Shown here: positions 30,668-40,640 of the stretch, piece by piece | Layout: every line of letters begins with the position of its first letter | How positions within the stretch are numbered: the first letter of the stretch is position 1 | Source: Sepioteuthis lessoniana | Lineage: Eukaryota > Mollusca > Cephalopoda > Myopsida > Loliginidae | Length of the DNA: 64,000 nucleotides | Assembly: GCA_963585895.1 (NCBI GenBank) | Contig: OY757939.1 | Span: forward strand, 38,245,518 to 38,309,517 | Direction of reading: 5' to 3' | Position numbers and translations under genes: made by a program | Notes under the pieces: generated by a model | Told to the model about the DNA's origin: nothing | The model's database searches: none | Seen by the model: only the letters and a program-made list of their open reading frames with translations

Positions 30668-31089
30668 ATTGTCTTTTAATTGGAATCATTTTGAGATGAG
30701 GCTTCTTAATCTGAGAATTGATTTTTATTTATTGCAGACTTTTTGTCCTCATCTTGGTAGTTTTTTTTTTTTTGTGTGTTGTTTATTCTTTCACTACGTT
30801 TCGGCCAAATTTCACCTCTGGTCTTCTTCAGGTGAAGACGTGGTGCGATAGACAACAACAATGGAAGGCAGTAATTACTGGGGATACAGTTACAAGTCTC
30901 ATCATTCCTATCCGAGGTCGCGGTAAAAATCACCTGAAGAAGGCCAGAGGTGAAATTTGGCCGAAACGTTGTGAAAGAAGAAACAACACAAAAAAACTAC
31001 CAAGATGAGGACAAAAAGTCCGCAATACATAAAAATTAATTCTCAGATGAAGAAGCCTCATCTCAAAATGATTCCAATTAAAAGACAAT
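30668..31089. mobile_element. Family I foldback (inverted repeat)
   Basis: Arm 30668-30834 (minus orientation) and arm 30931-31089 (plus orientation) are reverse complements over about 160 bp, with a 96-bp spacer (30835-30930) that itself belongs to family I. In the plus arm, CTGAAGA (30934-30940), GGCC (30942-30945), GGCC (30959-30962) and GAAAC (30963-30967) have the layout of a hammerhead ribozyme core. Confidence 0.85.
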
Positions 31090-31267
31090 ACTGCAGATTA
31101 TTTTGTTTGGATCCTGACTACCATTACGTGATTAATTTTTATCCACTTTTATGTCTCAACAAGAATGAAGAACCTTTTAGTTGAGGAAAGTATTATTTCT
31201 TAAGATATAAAGAAAATGTTGTAATTGTCTTTAATTGGATCATTTTTGAGATGAGGTTTCTTAATCT

Positions 31268-31449
31268 GAGAATTAATTCTTATTTATTGCAGACTTTTTG
31301 TCCTCATCTTGGTAGATTTCTTTTGTGTTTTTTCTTCTTTCACTACTACATTTCGGCCAAATTTCACCTTCTTGTGAAAGAAGAAACAACACAAAAAAAA
31401 CCTACCAAGATGAGGACAAAAAGTCCGCAATAAATAAAAATTAATTCTC
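31268..31449. mobile_element. Family I foldback, short spacer
   Basis: Arms 31268-31343 and 31374-31449, 76 bp each, are near-perfect reverse complements around a 30-bp loop that keeps TTTCGGCCAAATTTCACC. Arm ends carry GAGAATTAATT and AATTAATTCTC. 31090-31230 shows nothing else. Confidence 0.85.
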
Positions 31450-31659
31450 AAAGAAAATGTTTCAAGTTATTTTAGTATCGTAAGTCTTATTTTATAATGT
31501 ATTTTCAGAAAGGTTGGTAAAATGAGGTCAAACGTTAGAAAGTTCAAAAAGATCGATATGCAAGTCACACAGTAAAACTGAATTGATTTTTGATTAAATA
31601 GAATCATCCGTATTTTTACAAAATTCTTCCTTATTGGATTGAGCAAGTTTTCAGCTACT

Positions 31660-31946
31660 GTATTTACCAACCCCTCCGCTCAGGCAGGATATGACACAAG
31701 GTCAATTTTTAAGCGGAGTTTAACAGGTTTGAATTCAGAGTTTTCCTTCTCCTAGACTAGTTGCTTCACCGGGGCTGAAGAACACAGTCTGCCCTACTAT
31801 TAACCCATAGCTGGAAGGAAAATAATAGGATTCATACCTTTCCCAAGAGTATTAGTGCTATGGGAAATGCAATCAGTCTCGTCCAGGTTTTGAACTCGTG
31901 TCACCGTGTCCATTTCCTACGACGACAACCATTACACCACGGGCAC
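31660..31946 (-). mobile_element. SINE-D with TSD
   Basis: Flanks GTTTTCAGCTACT (31647-31659) and GTTTTTAGCTACT (31947-31959). Full 287-bp copy: GTATTTACCAACCCCTCCGC (3' end), full body, reversed B box TTTGAACTC, head ACCATTACACCACGGGCAC. Confidence 0.9.
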
Positions 31947-31959
31947 GTTTTTAGCTACT

Positions 31960-32490
31960 AAACAATCTTTCTCCATATAGCCTCCAACATTGGCTATACA
32001 ATTTTGCTAATGCCAGACATGTACAATAGTAATGACGTTGTTTTCATCAGGCAAATATTCTTGCGTAGTCCATCTTTCACCGACCTAATTAATACAAACT
32101 TAAAATATGCAATACGACTTACAATACTAATGTAATGTTGCTTGTTCTTTAACAAAGCCTTGGTGCATTTTTGATTTGACAAACGAGGTGTTGATTAGGC
32201 CAGTAGTTTCTTGGGCTGATACCTTGTCGCTCACGTTGCTCTCACCACGTCTAACTCCATTCACATTCTCTCTTGGGTTTACGTAAACGTTAAGCAGGCG
32301 TTGATGAATGTCAAAAAGAGCTATTTTCCGTATAGAATTCAAAAATTACGTCAAGACAATCAATTCAAACTTAAAACAAAAAGTCCCCCTGTAAAACAAG
32401 GTGAAAATTTGATTATTTTGGGATATTTTACTTTCAATGGTACGGGAGAAGTCTTGAGGATTGAAGGGATACTGAATTTAGCATGTACTT
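31960..32490. other. Region without recognised feature
   Basis: Overlapping short frames on both strands and no domain. Unique by eye. Confidence 0.35.
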
Positions 32491-32582
32491 TGATTGATTG
32501 ATTGATTGATTGATATTAACTGAATGCTAATCCGGGTTGTTTTATGCCAAGAGGTTAGGGAATTGCGTTCATTTTACATTTA
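32490..32582 (+). repeat. (TTGA)n plus tail-like block
   Basis: (ATTG)n is followed by ACTGAATGCTAATCCGGG, TTTTATGCC and TTCATTTTACATTTAC. Related to 5605-5705. Confidence 0.45.
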
Positions 32583-32754
32583 CATGAACATTTTTTCTAG
32601 CTGTTTCTTAAAATATTTTTGCACACAGTAATAAAGATATCAGATTTTATTTTGTATAATACAAAAATTTTGCACACAGTTATATGGTTTCAAGTATTCT
32701 TATCTTATATAAATGGTTTCGACTAACCAGTCGTTGGTTTGTTGGTTGGTTGTT

Positions 32755-33275
32755 TGGTTTTGTTTTACGGCGTATCAACCGTTTTAGGGTCATTTAAAGC
32801 CGAATTGATTTTCAAACAATTCAGTTTCGTATAAGCATAGATTTTGTTCACGAACGGTTAAATGTCAAAACAGTTCTATTTAATTCAGTTTTGCATACGT
32901 ACTGTTTCAATATCAAAAACAGTCCTATTTCAAAGAATTCAGTTTAAGTTCAGACAGTTCTTTTTCAAACAATTCAGTTTAGCATAAATACAGTTTCAAT
33001 GTCAAAAACAGTTCTAGTTCAAATAATTCCGTTTAGTATAAGAACACAGTTTAGTTCTATTTGACCCATAGATAGGATCCTATCATGTACCACCACTCCG
33101 GGGCCAGAGTGGACCTGAGAGCGATGGCAAAGAAGGGGTACTCTGCATTCCCCAAAGCTCCAGCATTACTGGAACTTCACCATCAGACTGTTTAGAGTCG
33201 GTGGTTGGGTCTTACCCCTTTGTAGAGATGAAGTCGGTGTATTCTACAGCCGCAGCCGACTGGGCATTCTACTGC
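32755..33275 (-). mobile_element. Family A, near full length
   Basis: Tail GGTTTTGTTTTACGGCGTATCAACCG, subrepeats (ACAGTTCTAGTTCAAATAATTC), GATAGGATCCTATCATGTACC, CACCATCAGACTG, and head GTCGGTGTATTCTACAGCC then CAGCCGACTGGGC. Confidence 0.85.
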
Positions 33276-33304
33276 TGTCATCTCATATACACTTCTTAAG
33301 AAAA

Positions 33305-33582
33305 AAGAGGACTTGCTGTCACTTAGACTCTAGTGAAAGACCACCAGCTGATGTGAAAAACTAACAAGCAATAACAGAAGCCAGAGAAGCAACTATTCGC
33401 AGGGAATTTGTCATCTAAAATACAGAAGAATAAATCATTTACAGAGCTTAAAGTCCATAAAAGAAAAACATGTCTTCTAATTGATATGTTACTACCAACT
33501 GATAATAACATATCAGTCAAAGAATATGATAAAATAAGTAAATACAAAAACCTAGAAATAGAAATTGAATAAACGCGGCACC
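33305..33582 (+). pseudogene. RLE-type LINE fragment, left of insertion
   Basis: Plus-strand frame reads KRKTCLLIDMLLP, TDNNISVKEYDKISKYKNLE, then stop and RHLKT. This matches the part of the RLE C-terminal domain after the RPD core (IDxAVPxDxN...KYKDLEIE...MWHLKT). The frame is broken by a second LINE at 33594 and resumes at 34489 as TVPVIVGAL. 33305-33360 also resembles the 3' UTR of the copy at 36260-36310. Confidence 0.75.
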
Positions 33583-33593
33583 TTAAAACTATT

Positions 33594-34306
33594 CATCATC
33601 ATCATCATCATGTCGCGCCGCCTGCGCGGATATCCCTGACCGTCTCTCGCCATTTCTCCCTATCATTCATCGCCTCCGGCAGGTCTTCAGGATTACAACC
33701 CGTGTCCTCACATAGCTGCTGTATGTAAGTTCGTGCTGGTCGTCCCACTCTTGCACATCCATGAGTGGGGGTCCACAGGAGTACATCGCTTATGAGCTCG
33801 TCCTTGCTTCTCCAGCAGTGTCCTGCGTGTCTGGCTCGTCGAACTTGTATAGTTTTTGTGATGGGGGGCAAGTGTCCGTATAGTTGGAGTCTCGTGGGGT
33901 GTTGTCGCCAGGACTTGTTTAATACTGCTCTCAACATTCTTGTGTAATTTCCGTCCAGCCTCCTCTCCAGCCGTTTCGTAAGCGTCCATGTGGTGCATCC
34001 ATATAGCAGTATCGACACAACCGCTGCCTGGAAGAAACTGCGTTTCATTTTATCTGTTAGGTCCGACTTCCATATGATCGAGAGCCTATCGATAGCTGTC
34101 CATGCCTTCGTCAGTCGTGTGTCGATGTCCTTCTCGGTTGATGAGACGCTGCTTCCTAGGTAGGTGAATTTGTCGACTAGTTTCAGAGAGGCTCCGTCTA
34201 GTGTGGCAATGTTGCCTGTTTGGTTGTAACACATATATTCGGTTTTGTTTGCATTGACATGTAGGCCAATGCCAGCTGCAGCTCGTTCCAGACTATGTAG
34301 TAGTGT
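33594..34306 (-). pseudogene. RTE/jockey-like LINE 3' part of 5'-inverted insertion
   Basis: The minus-strand frame open from about 34305 to 33608 covers post-RT sequence: NANKTEYMCYNQTGN, KLVDKFTYLGSSVSS, SILLYGCTTWTLTKR, MLRAVLNKSWRQHPT, RRARHAGHCWRSKDEL, VGRPARTYIQQLCEDTGC, ending VRDIRAGGAT. It closes with an (ATG)n tail (33594-33613). Better preserved than the copies at 17.6 and 24.6 kb. RT catalytic motifs are not included. Confidence 0.9.
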
Positions 34307-34477
34307 CTAACAGGAATGGACAGCATTTAATAGATTTCATGATAGAAAATAGATTAACCTGCCTCAATACAAACTTTCAAAAAAGGGAGGGGAAATTATG
34401 GACCTACACATACGCGAATAAGAGTAAAGCACAGATAGACTACGTCCTTATAAACAGGAAATGGAAGAATAGTGCGA
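34307..34477 (+). pseudogene. LINE endonuclease piece, inverted 5' part
   Basis: Opposite strand to the RT part. It encodes NGQHLIDFMIENRLTCLNTN, then LWTYTYANKSKAQIDYVLIN and RKWKNSA, an APE-type endonuclease segment containing the IDYVL motif. It ends exactly at the right copy of the 11-bp TSD (34478-34488). Endonuclease normally lies upstream of RT, so this is the inverted 5' portion. Confidence 0.85.
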
Positions 34478-34488
34478 TTAAAACTATT

Positions 34489-34555
34489 ACCGTGCCAGTA
34501 ATAGTAGGAGCACTTGTATAATCACGATGATCTCAATAACAACATTAATATAGAT
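34489..34555 (+). pseudogene. RLE-type LINE fragment, right of insertion
   Basis: Frame continues as TVPVIVGALV and stop, the expected continuation of ...RHLKTI on the left of the inserted LINE. A mariner fragment follows. Confidence 0.7.
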
Positions 34556-34964
34556 ACAAAGAGACCGAGTCTTGGCTTCAGAAGGAGTGTTACGACTCTG
34601 TACCCTTCTCTCAATGATCCCTCTCCTCCCCCGACCTGAACCCACTGGACTACTTCGTTTGGTCATACGTCGAGAATATCACCAACATGACTTCCCACAA
34701 CACCAAAACCAGCCTGATCGCTGCCATCTGCCGAGTATTCGCTGAGCTCCCGCCGGCGTTTGTGGAAAAGACATGATCCCAGTTCCGGATCCGTATCGAG
34801 GCGGTGATCGAGGCGGTGATTGAGGCTGAAGGCGGTTACATTGAATAGATGTCAGCTCTACTACATAATCGAGTTACCTGAATTGATTTTTTCAATATAA
34901 GTTTTAAAATAAAGCTGTAGTGTTGTTTTCTTTAGGAAGACAATTTTATCGTTCCACCCTGTAC
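34556..34964 (+). pseudogene. Mariner transposase C-terminus and terminal repeat
   Basis: Frame reads SWLQKECYDSVPFSQ, stop (TGA where tryptophan is usual), SPDLNPLDYFVWSYVENIT (third catalytic Asp region), AELPPAFVEKT, stop, SQFRIRIEAVIEA, ending EGGYIE and TAG. An AATAAA at 34910 follows, then the terminal repeat ATCGTTCCACCCTGTAC (34948-34964), whose reverse complement GTACAGGGTGG is mariner-like. The 5' half is missing and there are two nonsense codons. Confidence 0.85.
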
Positions 34965-35490
34965 AACATACAGGTGGACTCTTATACGAACGGTTTTATT
35001 AACTTCTGGTTTCGGTTCATGGCGTCACGAGGAGAGAGACACAATTCTTAAAAGTCTTTGTTAACCATACCATGCTGACTCCACCCCAACGCGCGATGCA
35101 TCTTGTGATGTCTAAGATCTCTGTCATTAGAGATCCGAAAAACCCAACTACATCTTTCTACGGTCAAAATCCAACTCCCAACGCACGGATACCCAACTCT
35201 CGCCTCAATGGTCCAATCTCAACTCACTTTTTCAAAACCCTCAAATTCTCAGGATCATCTCTTCTGGGCATGACGTCATCCACACCCCAGCCCCATTTCC
35301 TGTCTAGGGGTTTATTATGACAATGGTGATTTTCATATCCTTTGCACGCGAGCGTAAACTGCACCAAATGACTATGCACTTGAACTAAGAGACTCGAATA
35401 GTTCAAAGCCTTACCAAACTGAATGATAAAATATAATTAACGAAAAATGATTAATGTCAAAAAAATAATTCCTTAATTATATAACACACT
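34965..35490 (-). mobile_element. LTR-like element (family H)
   Basis: Reverse orientation of 25875-26290: CGAACGGTTTTATTAACTTC, GCTGACTCCACCCCAACGCGC, GGGCATGACGTCATCCAC, GGTTTATTATGACAATGGTG, CCAAACTGAATGATAAAATA. The 5' extension (ATTATATAACACAC) matches upstream of 13340. The frames at 35072-35320 are not supported as genes. Confidence 0.6.
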
Positions 35491-35740
35491 GGGTAGGATC
35501 AAGATAAGGAGAGATATAGACATTAACAAGATACCTGTCTGTCCCAGCCAATATGAAACACTTAATATTGTATTTGTCGGAATGGTTTATTTTCTTAGCG
35601 GAATATTGTCAATGTGAGTGAAATGTATCACCATGTATTAAAAGAGGCAACAAAAACATAAATATATAGAATTACTACCTTCCTTTAACGTAGATCTTGG
35701 GTAAAGATTTGGTGAAAGATTGTAAAAAACCGAAACAAAG
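35491..35740. other. Region without recognised feature
   Basis: AT-rich unique sequence. Confidence 0.35.
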
Positions 35741-35754
35741 ATGAAAATTAAATA

Positions 35755-36320
35755 TAATAATAATAATAATAGACAGGACTGGGTGGGCAAGGTGATCCAC
35801 AGGGATTTGTGCAAGAAATTTAAATTTGATCATACGAACAAATGGTATATGCAAAAATCAGAATCTGTCCTGAAAAATGAGACGCAAAAGCTCCTCTGTG
35901 ATTTTGAGATACAAACGGATCACCTAATCTCGGCCATACGACCAGACCTTATAATAATCAATTAAAAAAAAGAGAACTTGAAAAATTGTGGACTTTGCTC
36001 ACCCGGCTGATCATTGAATAAAATTGAAAGAAAGCTAAAAGAAGGATAAGTACCTGGACTTTGATAGGGAATAGAAAAACTATGGAACATGAAAGTAACG
36101 ATTATACCAATTGTAATTGGTGCTCTTTGTACAATCATCAAAGGATTGATACTGGGACTGGAGGACTTAGAAATAAGAGGAAGATTAGAGACCATCCAAA
36201 CTCCTGGATTATTGAGATCGGCCGGAATATTGAGGAGAGTTCTTGAGGCTTAAGGAGTGAAAGACTCTAGTGAAAGACTATCAGCTAGCACTGATGTGAA
36301 AAGATCTAAAGAAACATAAT
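35755..36320 (+). pseudogene. RLE-type LINE, endonuclease and 3' end
   Basis: After an (AAT)n run, the frame reads DWVGKVIHRDLCKKFKFDHT, LLCDFEIQTDHLI, IRPDLIIIN and then stop. In shifted frames VDFAHPADH, YLDFDRE, LWNMKVTIIPIVIGAL and RRVLEA follow. RPD and the later D give the RLE core spacing. The clearest RLE copy in the window, but with a stop in the core. The UTR (GACTCTAGTGAAAGACTATC) is shared with 33330-33350. Confidence 0.8.
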
Positions 36321-36389
36321 AATAGTTAGAAATTTGTCGTAACAATATGCATATTAAACGCTATTTCTCTGAATTTTCATGTTTCTAGA

Positions 36390-36950
36390 GGAGAAAGATC
36401 CCTCTAATTTCAAGCTCATCCTAATACCAATAATTAGCACACAGTTGTAAGGCTCCAAGCATTTCATTCTAATATTAATAATCCAATGGTTTCAAGTAAT
36501 TATTTCCATTTAAAAATAGTCCCACAATTATATGATTTCAAGTAACTAATAACAATCCATTGTAAACAATTATAGCTTCAAGTAAGTCTTCTTAATATAA
36601 ATATTTTACATTTATATGATATCAAGTATTGTCATTTAATTTGTACAGTCATATGGTTTCAAGTAACTAATAATAATCCTTAGTAAACAATTATAAATTC
36701 AAGTAACTATTCTAAATACAAATAATTTAGTTATATTGTATCAAGTATTTCTATCTAGTACAAATCATTTTTAAACAGATCTATTTATCTTATACATGGG
36801 ACACTAATAGGTACTACCACTCCAAGTCAGAGTGGACCAGGGAGTTATGGCAATCAAGGGGTACTTCACGTTTCCCAAATCGTCAGAACTGAAGCTTCAC
36901 CATCAGTGTAGTGTCATATCAGTAGCCCTTTTGGGGAAGAGGAGTTCCTG
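36390..36950 (-). mobile_element. Family A, diverged, amplified subrepeats
   Basis: Left part is a run of roughly 60-80-bp units with ATATGGTTTCAAGTAACTAAT phrases. The right part has CACTCCAAGTCAGAGTGGACC, AATCAAGGGGTAC and a weak head. It resembles the AGTATTCCTATCTAATAC type found near 29930 and 62930. Confidence 0.55.
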
Positions 36951-36984
36951 CGAGTGTTTTAAAAACTGACGTGTTTTCTTTTGT

Positions 36985-37118
36985 ACATCATTTGTAGTAA
37001 TTTACAAAGCGTTTTTGCTCAGATGTGGCACAAGGCCACATGAATGGGGCACCTAATGAGACTCGAACTCACTCGTAAAGGTTTGCTAACCTTTACACCA
37101 CCCGAGGTGCCTATGGTA
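36985..37118 (-). mobile_element. SINE-J, better copy
   Basis: Minus strand: GGCACCTCGGGTGGTGTAAAGGTTAGC (A box), GAGTTCGAGTCTC (B box), GGTGCCCCATTCATGTGGCC, GCCACATCTGAGCAAAAAC. Matches 6521-6655. Confidence 0.85.
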
Positions 37119-37486
37119 CATCACTGGTAAATTGAAGACGGTTGAGTTTTTTGACAAGATATCGTCTTTGGCGACATATAAGACACCGATTCTTTTTCAA
37201 AAAATCACCTTGCCTCTTATCAGATCAAGGGTCAGCTTTTGGTTACTGGTTGGTAGAGTTCTCGTGTTTCAGTGGCTTTTACATTAAACTGCAAATATCT
37301 CCGCAAATGTAAACAAGGTGACAATCGCTTCTTAACCAATAACGTCAATTCTTTTTAAAGGTGATAATGTATAACAATAGTACTAACCTGTACTTTATAT
37401 AAAATTACAACAGTCAAGAAGAAAATCAATAGTCGATACTTAACCATGTATATACTTAGATAAACCTATTAAGGTTTTGAAATGTT
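37119..37486. other. Region without recognised feature
   Basis: Unique by eye. Confidence 0.35.
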
Positions 37487-37492
37487 AATTAT

Positions 37493-37830
37493 TGGAATTT
37501 AATAAGGATCTGAATCTTAATGAAACTTAAAATGACCTGATTGTGAGGCGGGCCACGAATGTTGGACGAAAACCATTCACCTGACATTTGTAATTAAACC
37601 CAGGTTCTTTTTTAGAGGTGTGTTTTTAAAGCCGATACAAAATTATTTAAATGTAAAACATTGGAATTTAATAAAGATCTGGATATATACGAAACTAAAA
37701 ATGACCTGATTGTGCGGAGGGCCACGAATATTGGACGAAAACTTGACATTTTTAATCAAAACCATTTTTTTTTTGTGGAGAGGGCTAATCCTGCCCAGCA
37801 TTGTGGAGCCTTTTTAAAGCCGACGCATCG
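37493..37830 (+). repeat. 169-bp tandem duplication
   Basis: TGGAATTTAATAAGGATCTG, ATGACCTGATTGTGAGGCGGGCC and ACGAATGTTGGACGAAAAC recur with drift 169 bp on (37493 and 37662). The frame 37661-37852 lies in it without a known domain. Confidence 0.8.
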
Positions 37831-37859
37831 TATAAACAGTCAAATACTGTAATCAGACG

Positions 37860-38725
37860 GAGCGATATTGCTAAAGTAATTGGCAAATAGTTCGTTTCGA
37901 ACACTATTGTTGTGCTTCAGAAGCCAACTTAATGAACTGGAATACTTAGAAAATTTGTTTCGAAACTGAAACGATTGAATCCATCAAAACGAATCCAGAA
38001 ATAGCAATTTAAAGATTGTTACCCTGAAAGTAGGGAGCAAAATGTTTCAAAAGAATCCTACCAAGAACCTGTGAACTGTAACAAAAGTTTCTCCATGAAG
38101 TTATAAATCCGGCGATTAAAGACAATGTTTCCAAATACTTTTAGCAATTTCAATGGTTTATATCTTATTCAGGATTAGAATTTAGCATCAATTGTTAAGA
38201 AAATTTTATTATTTTTTGAAGAACTAAAAGAATCATGAAAAGGGGTACGTTTTTTTAAATACTATTTTAAATTTAAACCAAAAAATGAATGGTATTACGA
38301 AAAAAATTTAATTTTTAGCTTCTTTTAATTTTAAGAACGCATTTTTAATTCTTAAGTTCTTTTTTATAGTAACGAAAAATTTCTAATTATTAGCTTCTTT
38401 TTGTAATACCAACCTATTGTGATAAAAAAGAGGCCAGATTAAACTTAGAAGTAAGCTTCATTCATCTTTGACTACATTTTAGAAACACGGCAAATAATAC
38501 TCTTGCTTATATTCCGAACAATAATCGTCTGTTATGACTATTCCATTATTACAAAGGGGTGATCAGTATCGAGTCCTGTAATGATACATTTTTTATGGAT
38601 AAAAATATAAAAATTAAACGAAAGCATTGCTTATCGATAACCCAAAAATTGATTTTTAAAAATGAATACTTATCATATTTCTAAGAACTAATTATATTTA
38701 ACGTTTAATCAGAGTAACTGGAGAA
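37860..38725. other. AT-rich region without recognised feature
   Basis: Long A/T runs. A phrase like AGCTTCTTTTTAT recurs at 38320, 38390 and 39365. Otherwise nothing. Confidence 0.35.
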
Positions 38726-38729
38726 TCAA

Positions 38730-38730
38730 A

Positions 38731-38777
<47 letters not shown>

Positions 38778-38804
38778 GAAGAAAGAAAGAAAGAAAGAAA
38801 GAAA

Positions 38805-38861
<57 letters not shown>

Positions 38862-38900
38862 GAAGGAAGAAAGAAAGAAAGAAAGAAAGGAAGGAAGAAA

Positions 38901-38937
<37 letters not shown>

Positions 38938-38940
38938 GAA

Positions 38941-38985
<45 letters not shown>

Positions 38986-39140
38986 GAAGAAAGAAAGAAA
39001 GAAAGGAAGAAAGAAAGAAAGGAAGAAAGAAAGAAAGAAAGAAAAAAAGGAAGAAAGGAAGAAAGAAAGAAAGAAAGGAAGAAAGAAAGGAAGAAAGAAA
39101 GGAAGGAAGAAAGAAAGAAAGAAAGGAAGAAAGAAAGAAA

Positions 39141-39173
<33 letters not shown>

Positions 39174-39240
39174 GAAGAAAGGAAGAAAGAAAGGAAGAAA
39201 GAAAGAAAGAAAGGAAGAAAGAAAGAAAGAAAGAAAGAAA

Positions 39241-39278
<38 letters not shown>

Positions 39279-39279
39279 A
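38730..39279. repeat. (GAAA)n/(GGAA)n polypurine tract, 550 bp
   Basis: All-purine plus strand for about 550 bp, made of AAAG with GGAA variants spaced irregularly and one A run. Homopurine tracts of this length can form triplex DNA. The 196-codon minus-strand frame (FFLSFFLS repeats) is a product of it. Confidence 0.97.
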
Positions 39280-40060
39280 ATTATTCATTGAATAAACGAA
39301 CTCTTTTCATTTCAATGAATATGCAAAATTTTCCAACTAAAAATAAAAAAACATTTTTAATTCTCAACTTCTTTTTATTGAAACATTTTTATCGTATAAA
39401 AAAAATAACGAATAAAATTTTTATCACTGTAATTCGACAAGCCAATGAGAACGGAATTTAATTTTTTGTCATATCTTTAAAAAAAGTTTTTGAAAAAAAT
39501 TATTAAAATATTTCAAACCAGTCATGAGTTTAGGGATTTTTCTAAATAATATTCTAAATGTAAAAAAAAATTCCTATGACTAAAAAATATTGTAACACGC
39601 GATTTCATAAATTTTTAGAGGGCTATTTGAATTAAGACGATGGACTTGTTCGAAAATTATTGTAATATGTAATTTCTTAAATTTTTAGAGGGTGATTTTG
39701 AATTAATACGCGGATCTTTTTCGAAATTTATTAACTAAAACCGTTTTTGTAACCGAGCACTTATTATAAAAAATATTAGTGGAGATCAAAATAGTCATGA
39801 AAATGTTTTAAACTTGTCAACACTATAGGGTTACACATTTCTATATATTATCTTAAATCTAAAATAAAAAATAAAAAATAAAAATTAATAAAATAAAAGA
39901 ATATATTTCATTTGAATCAATTGGTGAAATCTTTCAACAACAAATAAGGTCACATTTTTCATTTTTAGCTACTCCTCTCTTACCCACTCATTTTTCATAA
40001 AATTCTTTTAGCCCGGTCATGGACCAGGTACTCCTACTTGTATGTATATATGCTGAAGAT
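39280..40060. other. AT-rich region without recognised feature
   Basis: TTTTTAGAGGG with GAATTAA occurs twice (39615 and 39685), about 70 bp apart, suggesting an old duplication. No other structure. Confidence 0.35.
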
Positions 40061-40063
40061 GAC

Positions 40064-40099
<36 letters not shown>

Positions 40100-40138
40100 A
40101 AGCATGCCTGCACGTGTGTGTGTGTGTGTGTGTGTGTT
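40064..40138. repeat. (TA)n and (TG)n microsatellites
   Basis: TA run 40064-40090, then TGTGTG near 40090 and 40116-40137. Confidence 0.9.
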
Positions 40139-40410
40139 ATTTTGGAGTAAAGAATTTCAATATTGCTTGAATAATATCGGTACTGGGAATTGATATAAAT
40201 AAAAGATTTTGCCAAAATATGCTGAAAACATTTTAATCAACCTTAATGCATATGGTTAAGTATCCATTTGATTTTACAGTTTTTAGACATGCCTCAGTGG
40301 AAATCAGCCACCGCTCAAGAGACACATTGCACAAATACGCGAATGCGATAAAGCTATCTATAAATTGATCCTTGAGAGATTATCTGGGGATATTTTTCTC
40401 TTGTTCCTGT

Positions 40411-40432
40411 TAGATAGATAGATAGATAGATA
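40411..40432. repeat. (GATA)n microsatellite
   Basis: Five to six GATA units. Confidence 0.9.
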
Positions 40433-40477
40433 ATCATGAACAAACAAAATCTACGTAGATAAATTATATATGTGTAT

Positions 40478-40640
40478 GTATATATATATATATAAAGAAA
40501 AGTTGTAAATACAAAATAAACCGAAATTGATGAATTTATTCTGAAAGTTGCCGTTGAACGTTTCGGTTGAAAAAACCTTCTTCAGGATTTTAAATTCATG
40601 AAAAATGTTGTTAAAATAGCGATGGATATTTGATGAAATG
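40478..40640 (-). mobile_element. Repeat with hammerhead-core-like motif
   Basis: On the minus strand, CTGAAGA (40585-40579), GGTT (40577-40574), loop, AACC (40568-40565), GAAAC (40564-40560). The predicted stem II, GGTT/AACC, differs from the GGCC/GGCC of family I while pairing is kept. The 3' side ends in a (TA)n microsatellite. Confidence 0.5.

Noticed and set aside
35072..35320. 82-codon plus-strand frame, with a similar frame on the minus strand at 26005-26190
   Set aside because: Both lie in copies of LTR-like family H. The similarity reflects the repeat, and the frame is not kept in the third copy.
38698..39288. 196-codon frame rich in Phe, Leu and Ser
   Set aside because: Pure product of the (GAAA)n polypurine tract.
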